64,000 nt of DNA, from positions 212,517 to 276,516 of the forward strand of contig NZ_NQKQ01000003.1 of assembly GCF_002269505.1 (NCBI RefSeq). Direction: 5' to 3'. This DNA comes from Pseudomonas fragi. GTDB lineage: Bacteria > Pseudomonadota > Gammaproteobacteria > Pseudomonadales > Pseudomonadaceae. The translations under genes and the position numbers were made by a program. Of this stretch, positions 43,960-53,296 are shown in pieces. The first letter of the stretch is position 1; every line of letters begins with the position of its first letter. The notes below the pieces were generated by a model. It saw only the letters and a list, made by a program, of their open reading frames with translations. It ran no database searches and had not been told where the DNA came from.

Positions 43960-44385
43960 ATGATCAGAGCATTTGAACAACACGACATGGAACGTGTTGT
44001 GGAAATCTGGCTGAGCGCATCGATTAAGGCACATGACTTTATCGATGCGGCTTACTGGCAATCCCATACAGCAACGATGCGTGATGTTTACATCCCGGCA
44101 TCAGAGACCTATGTGCTTGAAGACCCATCCAGCGTCCAGGGGTTTTGCTCCTTGCTGGGCAATCAACTGGCCGCGCTGTTTGTTGACCCGGATCATCAAG
44201 GCAAAGGCCTGGGCAAACAGTTGCTTGAGCATGCGAAAAACCTTCGTGGCGAGTTGAGCTTTGCGGTTTACAAAGAGAATGCGCCCAGCGTGGCCTTTTA
44301 TCGCTCGCAGGGTTTTGCTGTGGTCCGCGAGCAAATTGACGAGCAGACAGGTCATACTGAATACCTGATGGCGTACCGCACATGA
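43960..44385 (+). CDS. GNAT family N-acetyltransferase, YiaC-like
   Basis: A 141-residue acetyltransferase. The acetyl-CoA loop is DHQGKGLGKQLLEHA (Q/R-x-x-G-x-G/A motif, about 78-92), with FAVYKENAPSVAFYRSQGF as the typical GNAT motif B. The N-terminal VEIWLSASIKAHDFIDAAYW and RDVYIP are close to E. coli YiaC, a protein lysine acetyltransferase. Its stop overlaps the start of the MepB gene by 4 bases (ATGA), so the two are coupled. Confidence 0.87.
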   Translation: MIRAFEQHDMERVVEIWLSASIKAHDFIDAAYWQSHTATMRDVYIPASETYVLEDPSSVQGFCSLLGNQLAALFVDPDHQGKGLGKQLLEHAKNLRGELSFAVYKENAPSVAFYRSQGFAVVREQIDEQTGHTEYLMAYRT

Positions 44386-44894
44386 TCCTCCCACAGCCTT
44401 TACTGACAGCTATCGAGAGCCTGTATTTGCCCGCAGCCTTAACGCATCCGGCTGATTACTCGGTAGACAGTGAAGCCCGGGAATATGGCGGTTTGCGCTT
44501 TACTCTTGCAGGTCGCAAGGTTGTCTTCAGGGTAGCCAAAGTGACGCCAACCAAGGTCGGCCAGTTCGTCACCCTGTGGAAACGACCTTGCCCAGGCGGC
44601 GAAATTGCGCCACTGGATAGCGCGGATGACATCGATTTCGTGGTGGTTCATGTGTCTGCTGAAGGACACTGCGGACAGTTCGTTTTTGATCGTGAGACCT
44701 TGTTGTCACGAGGTGTCTTTGCCATGAATGGTCGCGGCGGCAAGCGTGCATTTCGTGTTTATCCTCCCTGGAGCCAGCCTGTAGCACGCCAGGCCGTACA
44801 GTCTAAAACGTGGCAAACCGAGTGTTTTGTCGCGATTTCTCCCTTTGAACCGGCCTCAATAGTACGTATTCGCAGCCTTTTCAACTGCGTGTAG
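44382..44894 (+). CDS. MepB family protein
   Basis: A 170-residue cytoplasmic protein of the MepB family, named after a gene in the Staphylococcus mepRAB operon. Recognisable parts are EYGGLRFTLAGRKVVFRVAKVTPTKVGQFVTLWKR (as AGRKVVFRVAKVTPTKVGQF), FVFDRETLLSRGVF and GKRAFRVYPPW. Biochemical function is unknown. It overlaps the GNAT gene by 4 bases, suggesting a two-gene unit, perhaps for acetylation or stress. Confidence 0.85.
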   Translation: MILPQPLLTAIESLYLPAALTHPADYSVDSEAREYGGLRFTLAGRKVVFRVAKVTPTKVGQFVTLWKRPCPGGEIAPLDSADDIDFVVVHVSAEGHCGQFVFDRETLLSRGVFAMNGRGGKRAFRVYPPWSQPVARQAVQSKTWQTECFVAISPFEPASIVRIRSLFNCV

Positions 44895-44920
44895 TCTTAG
44901 GCTTATATATGCATTCTAGA

Positions 44921-44956
44921 TATAACTAAACTAAAGAACTATTTAGTAGAGTTATA
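44921..44956. promoter_or_regulatory. Long AT-rich inverted repeat after MepB
   Basis: TATAACTAAACTAAA (44921-44935) and TTTAGTAGAGTTATA (44942-44956) pair at 13 of 15 positions around a GAACTA loop. The AT-rich stem without a directly following T-run fits an operator better than a terminator. A similar but shorter motif occurs at 45221-45249. Confidence 0.45.
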
Positions 44957-45220
44957 AATAACGTCTTTTTGGGCACTTCTCCATTCCCCGCCCTAAACGT
45001 CATTCAAGCCCCGGACCACCACCCTTGTGGCCAGCGCACACGCTTGAGCCGTGAGCTTTATCTCCCTTGCGCTTGCTGTAATTGTGGGATGCAAATGGCA
45101 TTTCTCCCATAAAAATGGCCTGCCCTATGCCTGATTGGCCCTCGCGGTTCTGCAACAAAGCTGCGGCCTCCTCTGTCACCCGGCACTGACAATTTGTCGC
45201 AGGGCCAGGTTTTTGTTAAA

Positions 45221-45249
45221 GTTATAAAACTAACCGTTTAGTACATAAC
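45221..45249. promoter_or_regulatory. TetR-like inverted repeat upstream of gcd
   Basis: The core ACTAACC-GTTTAGT (45229-45242) is a palindrome with one mismatch per arm, enclosed by GTTAT (45221-45225) and ATAAC (45245-45249). This form resembles TetR-family operators. No TetR gene lies nearby. Confidence 0.4.
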
Positions 45250-45403
45250 TGTTTCGGACGTTTCCCGGTCTGTCGATCTGGCCTGTTCAAGGCCTCGGCG
45301 ACACGCAGAAACGCCGTACACGCCTACGCCTGCCTTGCAAGCCGCTACAGTTAAAAGCTATGCCCTCCTCCCAACCGTTCATGCATCAATAGGGTCATGC
45401 ACA

Positions 45404-47824
45404 ATGAATAACACTCAACCTTCGGCAGCCGTAAGCCGCTGGCCCATCTGGGTCGCCGCTTTAGGTGTGCTGGTTTTCGGTTTGCTCTTCGTCGCCGGTG
45501 GTGGCTACCTCGCCACACTTGGTGGCAGCCTGTACTTCCTGCTTGCAGGCCTGGGCATGGTCGTCTCGTCCGTGTTGCTGTTCAAGCGGCGTCTGGCCGG
45601 TGCCTGGCTGTTCGCGGGCGTCATGGTCGCCAGTGTGATCTGGGCCCTGGCTGATGCCGGGCTGGTGTTCTGGCCGCTGGTTTCACGTTTGTTTGCCCTG
45701 GCCGTGCTCAGCCTGGTCGTGGCGCTGGCTTACCCTTCGCTGCGTAAGGCCAATGGCCTGAGCGGCAACGCCGGTTATGCGCTGGGCGCAGTGCTGGCCG
45801 TGGCCATCGCCGCCGGTTTCTGGGGCATGTTCCAGCCTCACGCCTCGATCGCACCGACCGGTGACGGCCCGGGCCTGACCAAGGTTGATCCGGCCAAAGC
45901 CCAGAAAGATTGGGCTCACTACGGCAATGACGAAGGTGGCAGCCGCTTTGCCGCACTGGATCAGATCAACCGCAGCAACGTCTCCAAGCTGGTACCGGCC
46001 TGGACCTACCAGACCGGCGATGTGGCCATCAGTGATGGCAATGGCGCAGAAGACCAGATGACCCCGCTACAAGTGGGCGACAAAGTCTTTATCTGTACGC
46101 CACACAACAACCTGATCGCGCTGGACGCCGATACCGGCAAAGAGCTGTGGAAGAACAACATCAACGCCAAATCGGCGGTCTGGCAGCGTTGCCGTGGCCT
46201 GGCTTACTTCGATGCCACCAGCGCCGTCGCCCAGCCGACTGACGGCAGCACGCCGGCCGCTGCAGTCACCGTTGCACCGGGCGCAGCCTGCCAGCGTCGC
46301 CTGCTGACCAATACCATCGATGCACGCCTGATCGCGGTAGATGCCGACACCGGCCAGTTCTGCCCGGATTTCGGCAGCAATGGTCAGGTTGATCTGAAGG
46401 CCGGCCTGGGCAATGTGCCTGACTCCTATTATCAGTTGTCGTCCGCTCCTTTGATGGCAGGTACCACGGTGGTGGTTGGCGGTCGCGTGGCTGATAACGT
46501 GCAGACCGATATGCCTGGTGGTGTGATCCGTGGTTTCGACGTGGTGAGCGGCGCCATGCGCTGGGCTTTCGACCCTGGCAACCCGCAGGACAAGCAAGCA
46601 CCGGCAGAAGGCAAGACCTACGTTCGCAGCACGCCGAACAGCTGGGCACCGATGTCCTATGACCCGCTGATGAACACGGTATTCTTGCCGATGGGCAGCT
46701 CGTCCACCGACATCTATGGTGTTGAACGTACCGAGCTGAACCACAAGTATGGCGCATCGGTGCTGGCACTGAACGCCACCACTGGCGAAGAAAAGTGGGT
46801 GTACCAGACCGTCCACAATGACCTGTGGGACTTCGATCTGCCCATGCAACCGAGTCTGATCGACTTCGCCAAAGCGGACGGCAGCAAGGTTCCGGCGGTA
46901 GTGATCGGCACCAAGGCCGGGCAGATTTTTGTGCTTGATCGCCACACTGGCCAGCCGCTGACCAAAGTCGAAGAAGTACCGGTCAAGGCCTCGAACATCC
47001 CCGACGAGCCCTACTCGCTGACCCAGCCAAAATCCGTGGGCATGCCACAGATTGGCGCGCAGACTCTGACCGAATCGGACATGTGGGGCGCCACCCCGTT
47101 CGATCAGATGCTGTGCCGTATTTCCTTCAAGAAAATGCGTTACGAAGGTCTGTACACCGCGCCGGGCACTGACGTGTCGTTGAGCTTCCCGGGGTCGCTG
47201 GGTGGCATGAACTGGGGCAGCCTGTCGACTGACCCGGTACACGGTTTTATCTTCGTCAACGACATGCGTCTGGGCTTGTGGGTGCAGATGGTGCCACAGC
47301 AAAAAGACGCCAAGGCCTCTTCTGGCGGCGAAGCGCTGAACACTGGTATGGGTGCCGTGCCGCTCAAGGGTACGCCTTATGCGGTGAATAAGAACCGCTT
47401 CCTGTCGGTGGCTGGTATTCCGTGCCAGGCACCGCCTTTCGGCACGCTGACCGCCATTGACATGAAAACCCAGAAAGTCGCCTGGCAAGTACCGGTCGGT
47501 ACGGTGCAGGATACCGGCCCGCTGGGTATCAAGATGGGTCTGCAACTGCCGATCGGCATGCCGACCCTGGGCGGTACGCTGTCCACTCAAGGTGGCCTGG
47601 TGTTCATCGCCGGCACTCAAGACTTCTACCTGCGTGCATTTAACTCGGCCAACGGTGAAGAAGCCTGGAAAGCCCGTTTGCCAGTTGGCAGCCAGGGCGG
47701 CCCGATGACCTTTGTTTCGCCTAAAACCGGCAAGCAATACATCGTCATCACCGCCGGTGGTGCCCGCCAGTCGCCGGATCGCGGTGACTACGTGATTGCT
47801 TACGCGCTGCCTGAAAGCAACTAA
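45404..47824 (+). CDS. gcd: Membrane-bound PQQ glucose dehydrogenase
   Basis: An 806-residue quinoprotein. The start at 45404 gives the usual N-terminus followed by five membrane helices (to about residue 140). Then comes the periplasmic eight-bladed propeller, opening with YGNDEGGSRFAALDQIN. Quinoprotein repeats such as VLALNATTGEEKWVYQTVHNDLWDFDLP and GVERTELNHKYG for PQQ binding are clear. Gcd oxidises glucose to gluconolactone in the periplasm and passes electrons to ubiquinone; close relatives use quinate, so a different polyol is possible. It is monocistronic: a perfect 16-bp hairpin follows the stop. Confidence 0.93.
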   Translation: MNNTQPSAAVSRWPIWVAALGVLVFGLLFVAGGGYLATLGGSLYFLLAGLGMVVSSVLLFKRRLAGAWLFAGVMVASVIWALADAGLVFWPLVSRLFALAVLSLVVALAYPSLRKANGLSGNAGYALGAVLAVAIAAGFWGMFQPHASIAPTGDGPGLTKVDPAKAQKDWAHYGNDEGGSRFAALDQINRSNVSKLVPAWTYQTGDVAISDGNGAEDQMTPLQVGDKVFICTPHNNLIALDADTGKELWKNNINAKSAVWQRCRGLAYFDATSAVAQPTDGSTPAAAVTVAPGAACQRRLLTNTIDARLIAVDADTGQFCPDFGSNGQVDLKAGLGNVPDSYYQLSSAPLMAGTTVVVGGRVADNVQTDMPGGVIRGFDVVSGAMRWAFDPGNPQDKQAPAEGKTYVRSTPNSWAPMSYDPLMNTVFLPMGSSSTDIYGVERTELNHKYGASVLALNATTGEEKWVYQTVHNDLWDFDLPMQPSLIDFAKADGSKVPAVVIGTKAGQIFVLDRHTGQPLTKVEEVPVKASNIPDEPYSLTQPKSVGMPQIGAQTLTESDMWGATPFDQMLCRISFKKMRYEGLYTAPGTDVSLSFPGSLGGMNWGSLSTDPVHGFIFVNDMRLGLWVQMVPQQKDAKASSGGEALNTGMGAVPLKGTPYAVNKNRFLSVAGIPCQAPPFGTLTAIDMKTQKVAWQVPVGTVQDTGPLGIKMGLQLPIGMPTLGGTLSTQGGLVFIAGTQDFYLRAFNSANGEEAWKARLPVGSQGGPMTFVSPKTGKQYIVITAGGARQSPDRGDYVIAYALPESN

Positions 47825-47832
47825 GCGTTAGT

Positions 47833-47866
47833 CCGTGCGGGAGCTGGCCTGCCAGCTCCCGCACGG
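47833..47866. terminator. Perfect hairpin between convergent gcd and TerC-family genes
   Basis: CCGTGCGGGAGCTGGC pairs perfectly with GCCAGCTCCCGCACGG around a 2-base loop. It begins 9 bases after the gcd stop and ends 2 bases before the end of the opposing gene. It lacks a T-run, so it may be a REP-type hairpin acting as a two-way boundary. Confidence 0.6.
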
Positions 47867-47867
47867 T

Positions 47868-49424
47868 TTATGCCGCTTGCGCCTTGCTCAGCAACACCCG
47901 CGTCACCCTCCGCTCTTCTACCTCGACTACGGTCAAGGCCCAGCCTTCCCACGTCAGCTTGTCGCCAATCATCGGCAGACGATCCAGCAAACTCATTACC
48001 ATACCGGCAAGTGTCTGATAGTCATCTGTGGCCTTGGCTGCAAAGCCGATGTGCTGGCGAATCTGGCTCAGGTTCAAGGCGCCGCTGACCAGATAACCCT
48101 CTTCCCGGGCAACGATATTGGGGCCCTCTATCTCGCTGGCATCCGGCAGTTCACCCGCGATCGACTCAAGAATGTCAGTCATGGTCAACAGGCCGATAAA
48201 GTCACCGAACTCGTTGATGACGAACGCAATGTGCGTCGACTCTTTGCGCATCTGCTCCAGAGCATTGAGTATCGTGAAACTGTCCAGCAGGTTGATGGCC
48301 TTGCGGGCCATGGCTTCCAGATCAGGTTCGTGACCAGCCAACAGTTCTTTGAGCAATTCCTTTTTATGAATAAAGCCCAGCGGCTCGTCAACCCGGCCTT
48401 CGCGGATCAGCGGCAGTCGAGAGTACGACGAGTGCATCAGCGTCGTGCGAATGGTGTCTGCTGAATCCGCGAGGTCGATATGATCGATCTCGGCCCGAGG
48501 CGTCATCACGGTACGAATCGGGCGCTCTGCCAGTTGCAGTACGCCACTGATCATCACGCGTTCGCGTCGGTGGAAAACTTCCTTGTCTTCGCCGCCTTCA
48601 AGCATGTCAGCAATGTCTTCGCCCACTTCATCTGCACTCAAGGTACGACCGCCCAGCAAACGCAACACTGCATGAGCCGTACGCTCGCGCATCGGCCGCA
48701 GCCCCTGCACGCTTTTCTTGCGACGCGCACGGGCAATCTGGTTCAGCACTTCGATCAGAATCGAGAAGCCGATGGCTGCATACAGGTAGCCCTTGGGAAT
48801 GTGGAAGCCCAGGCCTTCGGCGGTCAAGCTGAAGCCGATCATCATCAGGAAGCCCAGACACAGCATGATCACCGTCGGGTGACTGTTGACGAATTTGGTC
48901 AGGGGTTTACTGGCAATGATCATCAAACCGACCGAGAACAGCACCGCGATCATCATCACAGACAGGTGTTCAACCATGCCCACAGCAGTTACCACCGCAT
49001 CCAGGGAGAACACGGCATCGAGCACCACAATCTGTGCCACGATCGGCCAGAACATGGCGTAGCCCATGTTTGATGTGCGTTCGGCCACATGCCCTTCCAG
49101 TCGTTCATGCAACTCCATAGTCGCCTTGAACAACAGGAACAGACCACCGAACAGCATGATCAGGTCGCGACCCGAGAACGATTTGTCGAACACTTCAAAC
49201 AACGGCGCCGTCAGCGTGACGATCCACGAGATGCTGGCCAGCAGGCCCAGGCGCATCACCAGTGCAAGCGTAAGGCCGATCACCCGGGCACGGTCGCGCT
49301 GCTCCGGCGGCAACTTGTCCGCCAGGATGGCGATAAACACCAGGTTATCAATGCCCAGTACCAGTTCCAGCACAATCAACGTCAACAGGCCGAGCCAGGC
49401 CGTGGGATCTGCAATCCATTCCAT
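47868..49424 (-). CDS. TerC-type membrane protein with CBS and CorC/HlyC domains
   Basis: A 518-residue protein. The first 240 residues are a TerC-like seven-helix domain with its acidic membrane motifs [14 protein letters not shown] and [15 protein letters not shown] tandem CBS pair follows (about 300-420; [19 protein letters not shown] and [18 protein letters not shown]), and the C-terminus is a CorC/HlyC transporter-associated domain (about 435-515). TerC-family proteins such as MeeY/YoaE and Alx are linked to manganese export, so metal efflux is likely. It is convergent with gcd. Confidence 0.9.
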   Translation of the reverse strand: MEWIADPTAWLGLLTLIVLELVLGIDNLVFIAILADKLPPEQRDRARVIGLTLALVMRLGLLASISWIVTLTAPLFEVFDKSFSGRDLIMLFGGLFLLFKATMELHERLEGHVAERTSNMGYAMFWPIVAQIVVLDAVFSLDAVVTAVGMVEHLSVMMIAVLFSVGLMIIASKPLTKFVNSHPTVIMLCLGFLMMIGFSLTAEGLGFHIPKGYLYAAIGFSILIEVLNQIARARRKKSVQGLRPMRERTAHAVLRLLGGRTLSADEVGEDIADMLEGGEDKEVFHRRERVMISGVLQLAERPIRTVMTPRAEIDHIDLADSADTIRTTLMHSSYSRLPLIREGRVDEPLGFIHKKELLKELLAGHEPDLEAMARKAINLLDSFTILNALEQMRKESTHIAFVINEFGDFIGLLTMTDILESIAGELPDASEIEGPNIVAREEGYLVSGALNLSQIRQHIGFAAKATDDYQTLAGMVMSLLDRLPMIGDKLTWEGWALTVVEVEERRVTRVLLSKAQAA

Positions 49425-49685
49425 AGGTATCAGTCAATCTCACGAAGGTTCAGGGTTAACGACGAGCGCGCACAGACAAGCGTAGCCGCAAATGGGCTAA
49501 CGCAAAACGGAGGGCTGGAGAAAGGTAAAGCACGCTCGACAGAGGTGATCAAGCGAAGAAGGGGCGCAGGTTCAGAGCTGCGACTGGGTGGTTCCTGAAG
49601 GGTGTTCATACAAGCCTTTAGTGAATTGGGGACGCAATCCTACAGCGAATCAGCACAACGCCCGCGAGCGGACTTATTACAAAAT

Positions 49686-50582
49686 TTAACAAGTCCCCTC
49701 TCCTGCGCCTTGCTCGACCTGACGGGCAAACCATTGCAGCACCGCCGGACACGCCGGGTGCAAGTGCGCCGCAGGTTGCAGGCACAACGAATAGTTGCCA
49801 CCGGTTTTCAACGGTTCGCCAAAGGGAATCACCAGTACCCCGCGCTGAATGGACTCGGCCGCCAGCGTCATGTCCGTCACCGCAACCCCCAGGCCACGCG
49901 CGGCAGCATCGAGGGCCAGTTCATCGAGATTGAACGGGATATGCCGGTAACTGTGCAGCGGCATGCCGTCATTGGCGGCGAGCCAGTCGATCCAGGCTTG
50001 CTGGTCGGCCGAGCGATGTAAAAGCGCAAAGCGCACCAGATCCGCCATTGACGTCAGCGGCCCCAAGTTGGGAGCGCACACCGGTACCAGAGCCTCGTCG
50101 AATAAAGCCATGCAGGCCGGATCAGTGGAGGGTCGGGGCAAGTACAGGATGTAGGCATCACTGTCGCTGGCCGGTTCGACTATCTCGGTGGCTACCGTTT
50201 CAATCGACAAGGCTATGTCCGGATGCTGCAAGTAGAAGTCACTGAGTTTGGGCAGTAACCAGCGCACGGCCAGCGACACATGCATACGGATACGAAACGG
50301 CCTTTTTTGCGGCGACAAGCGATCTTCCAGCAGCTTTAACTGCTCCAGAATCCCGCGGGCACTGGCCAGCACCTGTTCGCCTTCGACGGTCATGCGCACG
50401 CTGCGACTGGTTCTGGCAAACAACGTCACACCAAAGTGAGTTTCCAGTTGCTGGATTTTCCGGCTGATTGCGCTTTGGGTCAGGCACAGCGTCTGCGCTG
50501 CCTGGGTGAAGCTGCCCGATTCGGCAACCTCAACCAGTGCCTGCAAACCCTGCAATGACGGTACGTGACGAACCTTATCCAT
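49686..50582 (-). CDS. LysR-type transcriptional regulator
   Basis: A 298-residue LysR protein. The N-terminal winged helix (about 5-65) has LVEVAESGSFTQAAQTLCLT and QSAISRKIQQLETHFGVTLF; the C-terminal periplasmic-binding-like effector domain (about 90-290) follows. It is divergent from the PuuB-like oxidase and PotF-like binding protein genes, so it probably controls amine uptake and oxidation. The 156-base divergent gap would hold its operator. Confidence 0.92.
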   Translation of the reverse strand: MDKVRHVPSLQGLQALVEVAESGSFTQAAQTLCLTQSAISRKIQQLETHFGVTLFARTSRSVRMTVEGEQVLASARGILEQLKLLEDRLSPQKRPFRIRMHVSLAVRWLLPKLSDFYLQHPDIALSIETVATEIVEPASDSDAYILYLPRPSTDPACMALFDEALVPVCAPNLGPLTSMADLVRFALLHRSADQQAWIDWLAANDGMPLHSYRHIPFNLDELALDAAARGLGVAVTDMTLAAESIQRGVLVIPFGEPLKTGGNYSLCLQPAAHLHPACPAVLQWFARQVEQGAGEGTC

Positions 50583-50738
50583 GTGTTTTTTGCATCAATC
50601 AATGAATTAATAGCGTTGGTTATATCACTTGGTACAGCATAAATTCCATCTAAAACCCGCGCCAGCAGCGGCCAGCCATGCAAATAGCGCATGTATTAAA
50701 ACGCCGCTCAGCGCCATGACAGGCAAATGAGGTGAATC

Positions 50739-52040
50739 GTGAAGAATGAATGTGGCTGGATTGCCCTGGCAGGAACCTCCCCCAGCCGTGATCACCTCAA
50801 AGGCATAGAGAAAGCCGACTGGCTGATTATCGGTGCGGGTATCACCGGCCTCAGTGCCGCCCATTCCCTGGCACAACTGCACCCGCAGGCACGTATCGTG
50901 ATTGTCGACCGGCAACGTGCTGCCCAAGGGGCATCGGCACGCAACTCCGGTTACGCGGTGGCCCATGAAAACCCGGGCGACAACGAGTTGATCGGCAATA
51001 GCGGTTTTGCCGGCTATGCCGTGGACTCGACCATCGGCCAGGCGGCCGGTGATGAAGTGCGCATGCGCATTGCGCGCCACTGCATCGACTGTGACTACCG
51101 GGATTCGGGCTACTACTTCGCCGTCAACGACCCGGGCAAATTGACCCAAGTTGAAGCCAAGCTCAAAACTTTGCAGGCAGTCGGCGCATCTGCGCACTTT
51201 CTGCAAGGCGCGCAACTGGCGCAAACGCTCGGCACCGGCCATTACCAGGCGGCCATCTGGTGCGGCAATGGCAATGCGTTGTTGCAGCCGGCGAAATACG
51301 TCAAGGGCCTGCTGGATGCCTTGCCGGCCAATGTCAGCCTTTTTGATAACACCGACATCACCGGGCTTGAACGCCTGAGTGGCGGACGCATCCGGGCCAA
51401 GGGTAGCCAGGGCAGCATTGAAGCCGCACAGGTACTGGTATGCCTGAATGCCTTTATCCCCCGCGCCGGGATCGACAAGAGTGCAACCTTCCCGATGGAG
51501 CTCAGCGCCAGCCTTACCCGCCCCCTGACTGACAAGGAATACCAGGCCATCGGCAATGTCGAGCCCTGGGGCGTGCTGTCGACCCGGCCGCTGGGCGCCA
51601 CAGTGCGACTGACCCCGGATCGTCGGGTAATGATCCGTAATACCGCGGAATACCGTACGCGCGACCTGTCTGACAATGACCTGTTGCAGCGTCGAAAACA
51701 CCATGCGCTTGGCCTGCAACGTCGTTTCCCGGGGCTCGGCGAGCAAGACATCCACTACACCTGGACTGGCCATCTGAGCGCTACCCGCAGTGGCCAGCCG
51801 TACTTTGCCAAGGTCGAGGAAGGCATCTATGCCGTGGCCGGCTGCAATGGCTCCGGCGTTGCCCGGGGAACCCTGTGGGGGCGCCTGTTGGCCGAACTGG
51901 CCAGCGGCGCCAGCTCGCCCCTGCTGCAATCGGTCATGGACAGAGCGCAGCCGGGCTGGTTGCCGCCTCGGCCTTTTTTTGACGTCGGTGCAGCGCTGCG
52001 CATGCGCATGGAAGCCGTCAGAGCCAAAACAGAAATCTGA
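50739..52040 (+). CDS. FAD-dependent amine oxidase, PuuB-like
   Basis: A 433-residue flavoprotein of the D-amino acid/gamma-glutamylputrescine oxidase type. The GTG start has GAGGTG 6 bases before it. The dinucleotide-binding loop is IIGAGITGLSAAHSLAQ (about 30-46), followed by the acidic VDRQRAAQGASARNSGY that binds FAD, and the late GCNGSGVARGTLWGR segment. It oxidises an amine or glutamylated polyamine with oxygen. The next gene, 50 bases on, is a PotF-like periplasmic binding protein, which fits polyamine catabolism. Confidence 0.87.
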   Translation: MKNECGWIALAGTSPSRDHLKGIEKADWLIIGAGITGLSAAHSLAQLHPQARIVIVDRQRAAQGASARNSGYAVAHENPGDNELIGNSGFAGYAVDSTIGQAAGDEVRMRIARHCIDCDYRDSGYYFAVNDPGKLTQVEAKLKTLQAVGASAHFLQGAQLAQTLGTGHYQAAIWCGNGNALLQPAKYVKGLLDALPANVSLFDNTDITGLERLSGGRIRAKGSQGSIEAAQVLVCLNAFIPRAGIDKSATFPMELSASLTRPLTDKEYQAIGNVEPWGVLSTRPLGATVRLTPDRRVMIRNTAEYRTRDLSDNDLLQRRKHHALGLQRRFPGLGEQDIHYTWTGHLSATRSGQPYFAKVEEGIYAVAGCNGSGVARGTLWGRLLAELASGASSPLLQSVMDRAQPGWLPPRPFFDVGAALRMRMEAVRAKTEI

Positions 52041-52090
52041 ACACTCTCACACCACAAAAGAATAAAAGCTCCTTGAAAAGGTGATTGAAC

Positions 52091-53179
52091 ATGCACATCA
52101 ACACGGTTTCCCTTGCGGTCATGCTCGCAGCGTTTTCGGCCGTCAGCCACGCCGACGAGAGCGTGAATATTTCCAACTGGAACGGCTATATCGCCGACGA
52201 CACCCTGACCAGTTTCACCAAGGAAACAGGGATCAAGGCTACCTACGATATTCACGACAGCAACGAAGTGCTGGAATCCAAGTTGATGACCGGCAATACC
52301 GGCTATGACGTGGTCAGCCCTTCGAACCACTTCATGTCCCGCCTGATCAAGGCCGGCGCCATCCAGAAACTGGACAGGAGCCAGTTGCCCAACTGGAAAA
52401 ACCTGGACCCGGTGTTGATGAAAAAACTGGAAGTCAACGACCCTGGCAACCAGTACGGCTACCCCTATATGTGGGGCACGGCGGGGATCGGCTACAACGT
52501 CGAGAAGATCAAGGCGATTTTTGGCACCACGGATGTCACCCGCTCCTGGAGCCTGTTTTTCGATGAAAACAACATCAAAAAACTGAGCCAGTGCGGTGTA
52601 GCGATCATTGACAACCCGACGCAAGTGCTGCCGATCACGCTCAACTACCTGGGCTTGCCGCACCATAGCCATGAGCCTGAGGACTACAAGAAAGCCGAAG
52701 CGGCGCTGCTGAAAATACGACCTTATGTTCAGTATTTTCATGCATCCAAATACATCAGTGATCTGGCAAACGGCAATATCTGTGCGGTGATCGGTTTCAA
52801 CGGTGATGTGGTACAGGCTGCGGCAAGTGCCCGGGAAGCCAGGAACGGGATCGATATCGCCTACTCGATCCCCAAGGAAGGTTCAACGTTATGGCTGGAC
52901 ATGGTGGTCATGCCTAAAAGCGCACCCCATGAGAAGAATGCCTACACCTACATGAACTACCTGCTGACCCCGCAAGTGATTGCCAACATCAGCAACCATA
53001 TCCACTACGCCAACCCTAACCAGGCGGCAGACGCGTACCTGGCGCCGGACGTGAAGCAGGACCCGGCGATTTACCCGTCCAGTGAAGTGATCGACACCCT
53101 GTTTACCGTGGAAGACCTGCCCGCCAAGATCGCTCGCCTGAGCACACGTTTGTGGACCAAGCTCAAGACCAATACTTGA
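52091..53179 (+). CDS. Polyamine ABC transporter substrate-binding protein, PotF-like
   Basis: A 362-residue periplasmic protein. The ATG at 52091 (AAGGTG before it) gives a signal peptide ending SHA (about 1-20). The mature N-terminus SVNISNWNGYIADDTLTSF is typical of PotF/SpuD, with VVSPSNHFMSRLI, YGYPYMWGTAGIGYN and WLDMVVMPKSAPH further along. It would bind putrescine, spermidine or a related amine in the periplasm. No permease or ATPase gene follows, so it must serve a transporter encoded elsewhere, or act as a sensor. Confidence 0.9.
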   Translation: MHINTVSLAVMLAAFSAVSHADESVNISNWNGYIADDTLTSFTKETGIKATYDIHDSNEVLESKLMTGNTGYDVVSPSNHFMSRLIKAGAIQKLDRSQLPNWKNLDPVLMKKLEVNDPGNQYGYPYMWGTAGIGYNVEKIKAIFGTTDVTRSWSLFFDENNIKKLSQCGVAIIDNPTQVLPITLNYLGLPHHSHEPEDYKKAEAALLKIRPYVQYFHASKYISDLANGNICAVIGFNGDVVQAAASAREARNGIDIAYSIPKEGSTLWLDMVVMPKSAPHEKNAYTYMNYLLTPQVIANISNHIHYANPNQAADAYLAPDVKQDPAIYPSSEVIDTLFTVEDLPAKIARLSTRLWTKLKTNT

Positions 53180-53198
53180 TGCATTCCTGAACTGAAAT

Positions 53199-53280
53199 GT
53201 GGGAGCGAGCCTGCTCGCGATGCTGTCCCACAGTTTTCTAGACGCGTGTCGCCTGCTTCGCGAGCAGGCTCGCTCTCACA
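53199..53280. repeat. REPIN: two inverted REP copies
   Basis: GTGGGAGCGAGCCTGCTCGC (about 53200-53219) and GCGAGCAGGCTCGCTCTCAC (about 53260-53279) are inverted copies of one Pseudomonas REP. The unit lies between convergent PotF-like and recombinase genes. Confidence 0.85.
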
Positions 53281-53296
53281 AATCCAGGTTGCGCTC

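Larger units (their letters stand above)
44895..45403. other. 509-base gap upstream of gcd
   Basis: No gene is supported. It contains two related AT-rich inverted repeats, at 44921-44956 and 45221-45249, both built on ACTAA/TTTAGT with outer TTAT/ATAA bases. They are listed separately. The second is about 155 bases before the gcd start and probably marks its promoter region. Confidence 0.6.

Noticed and set aside
46067..47737. 556-codon open frame on -
   Set aside because: It is antisense to gcd; the translated product shows no domain.
49425..49620. Possible yybP-ykoY manganese riboswitch upstream of the TerC-family gene
   Set aside because: I looked for the conserved GGGGAGUA-type elements of that class and could not find them.
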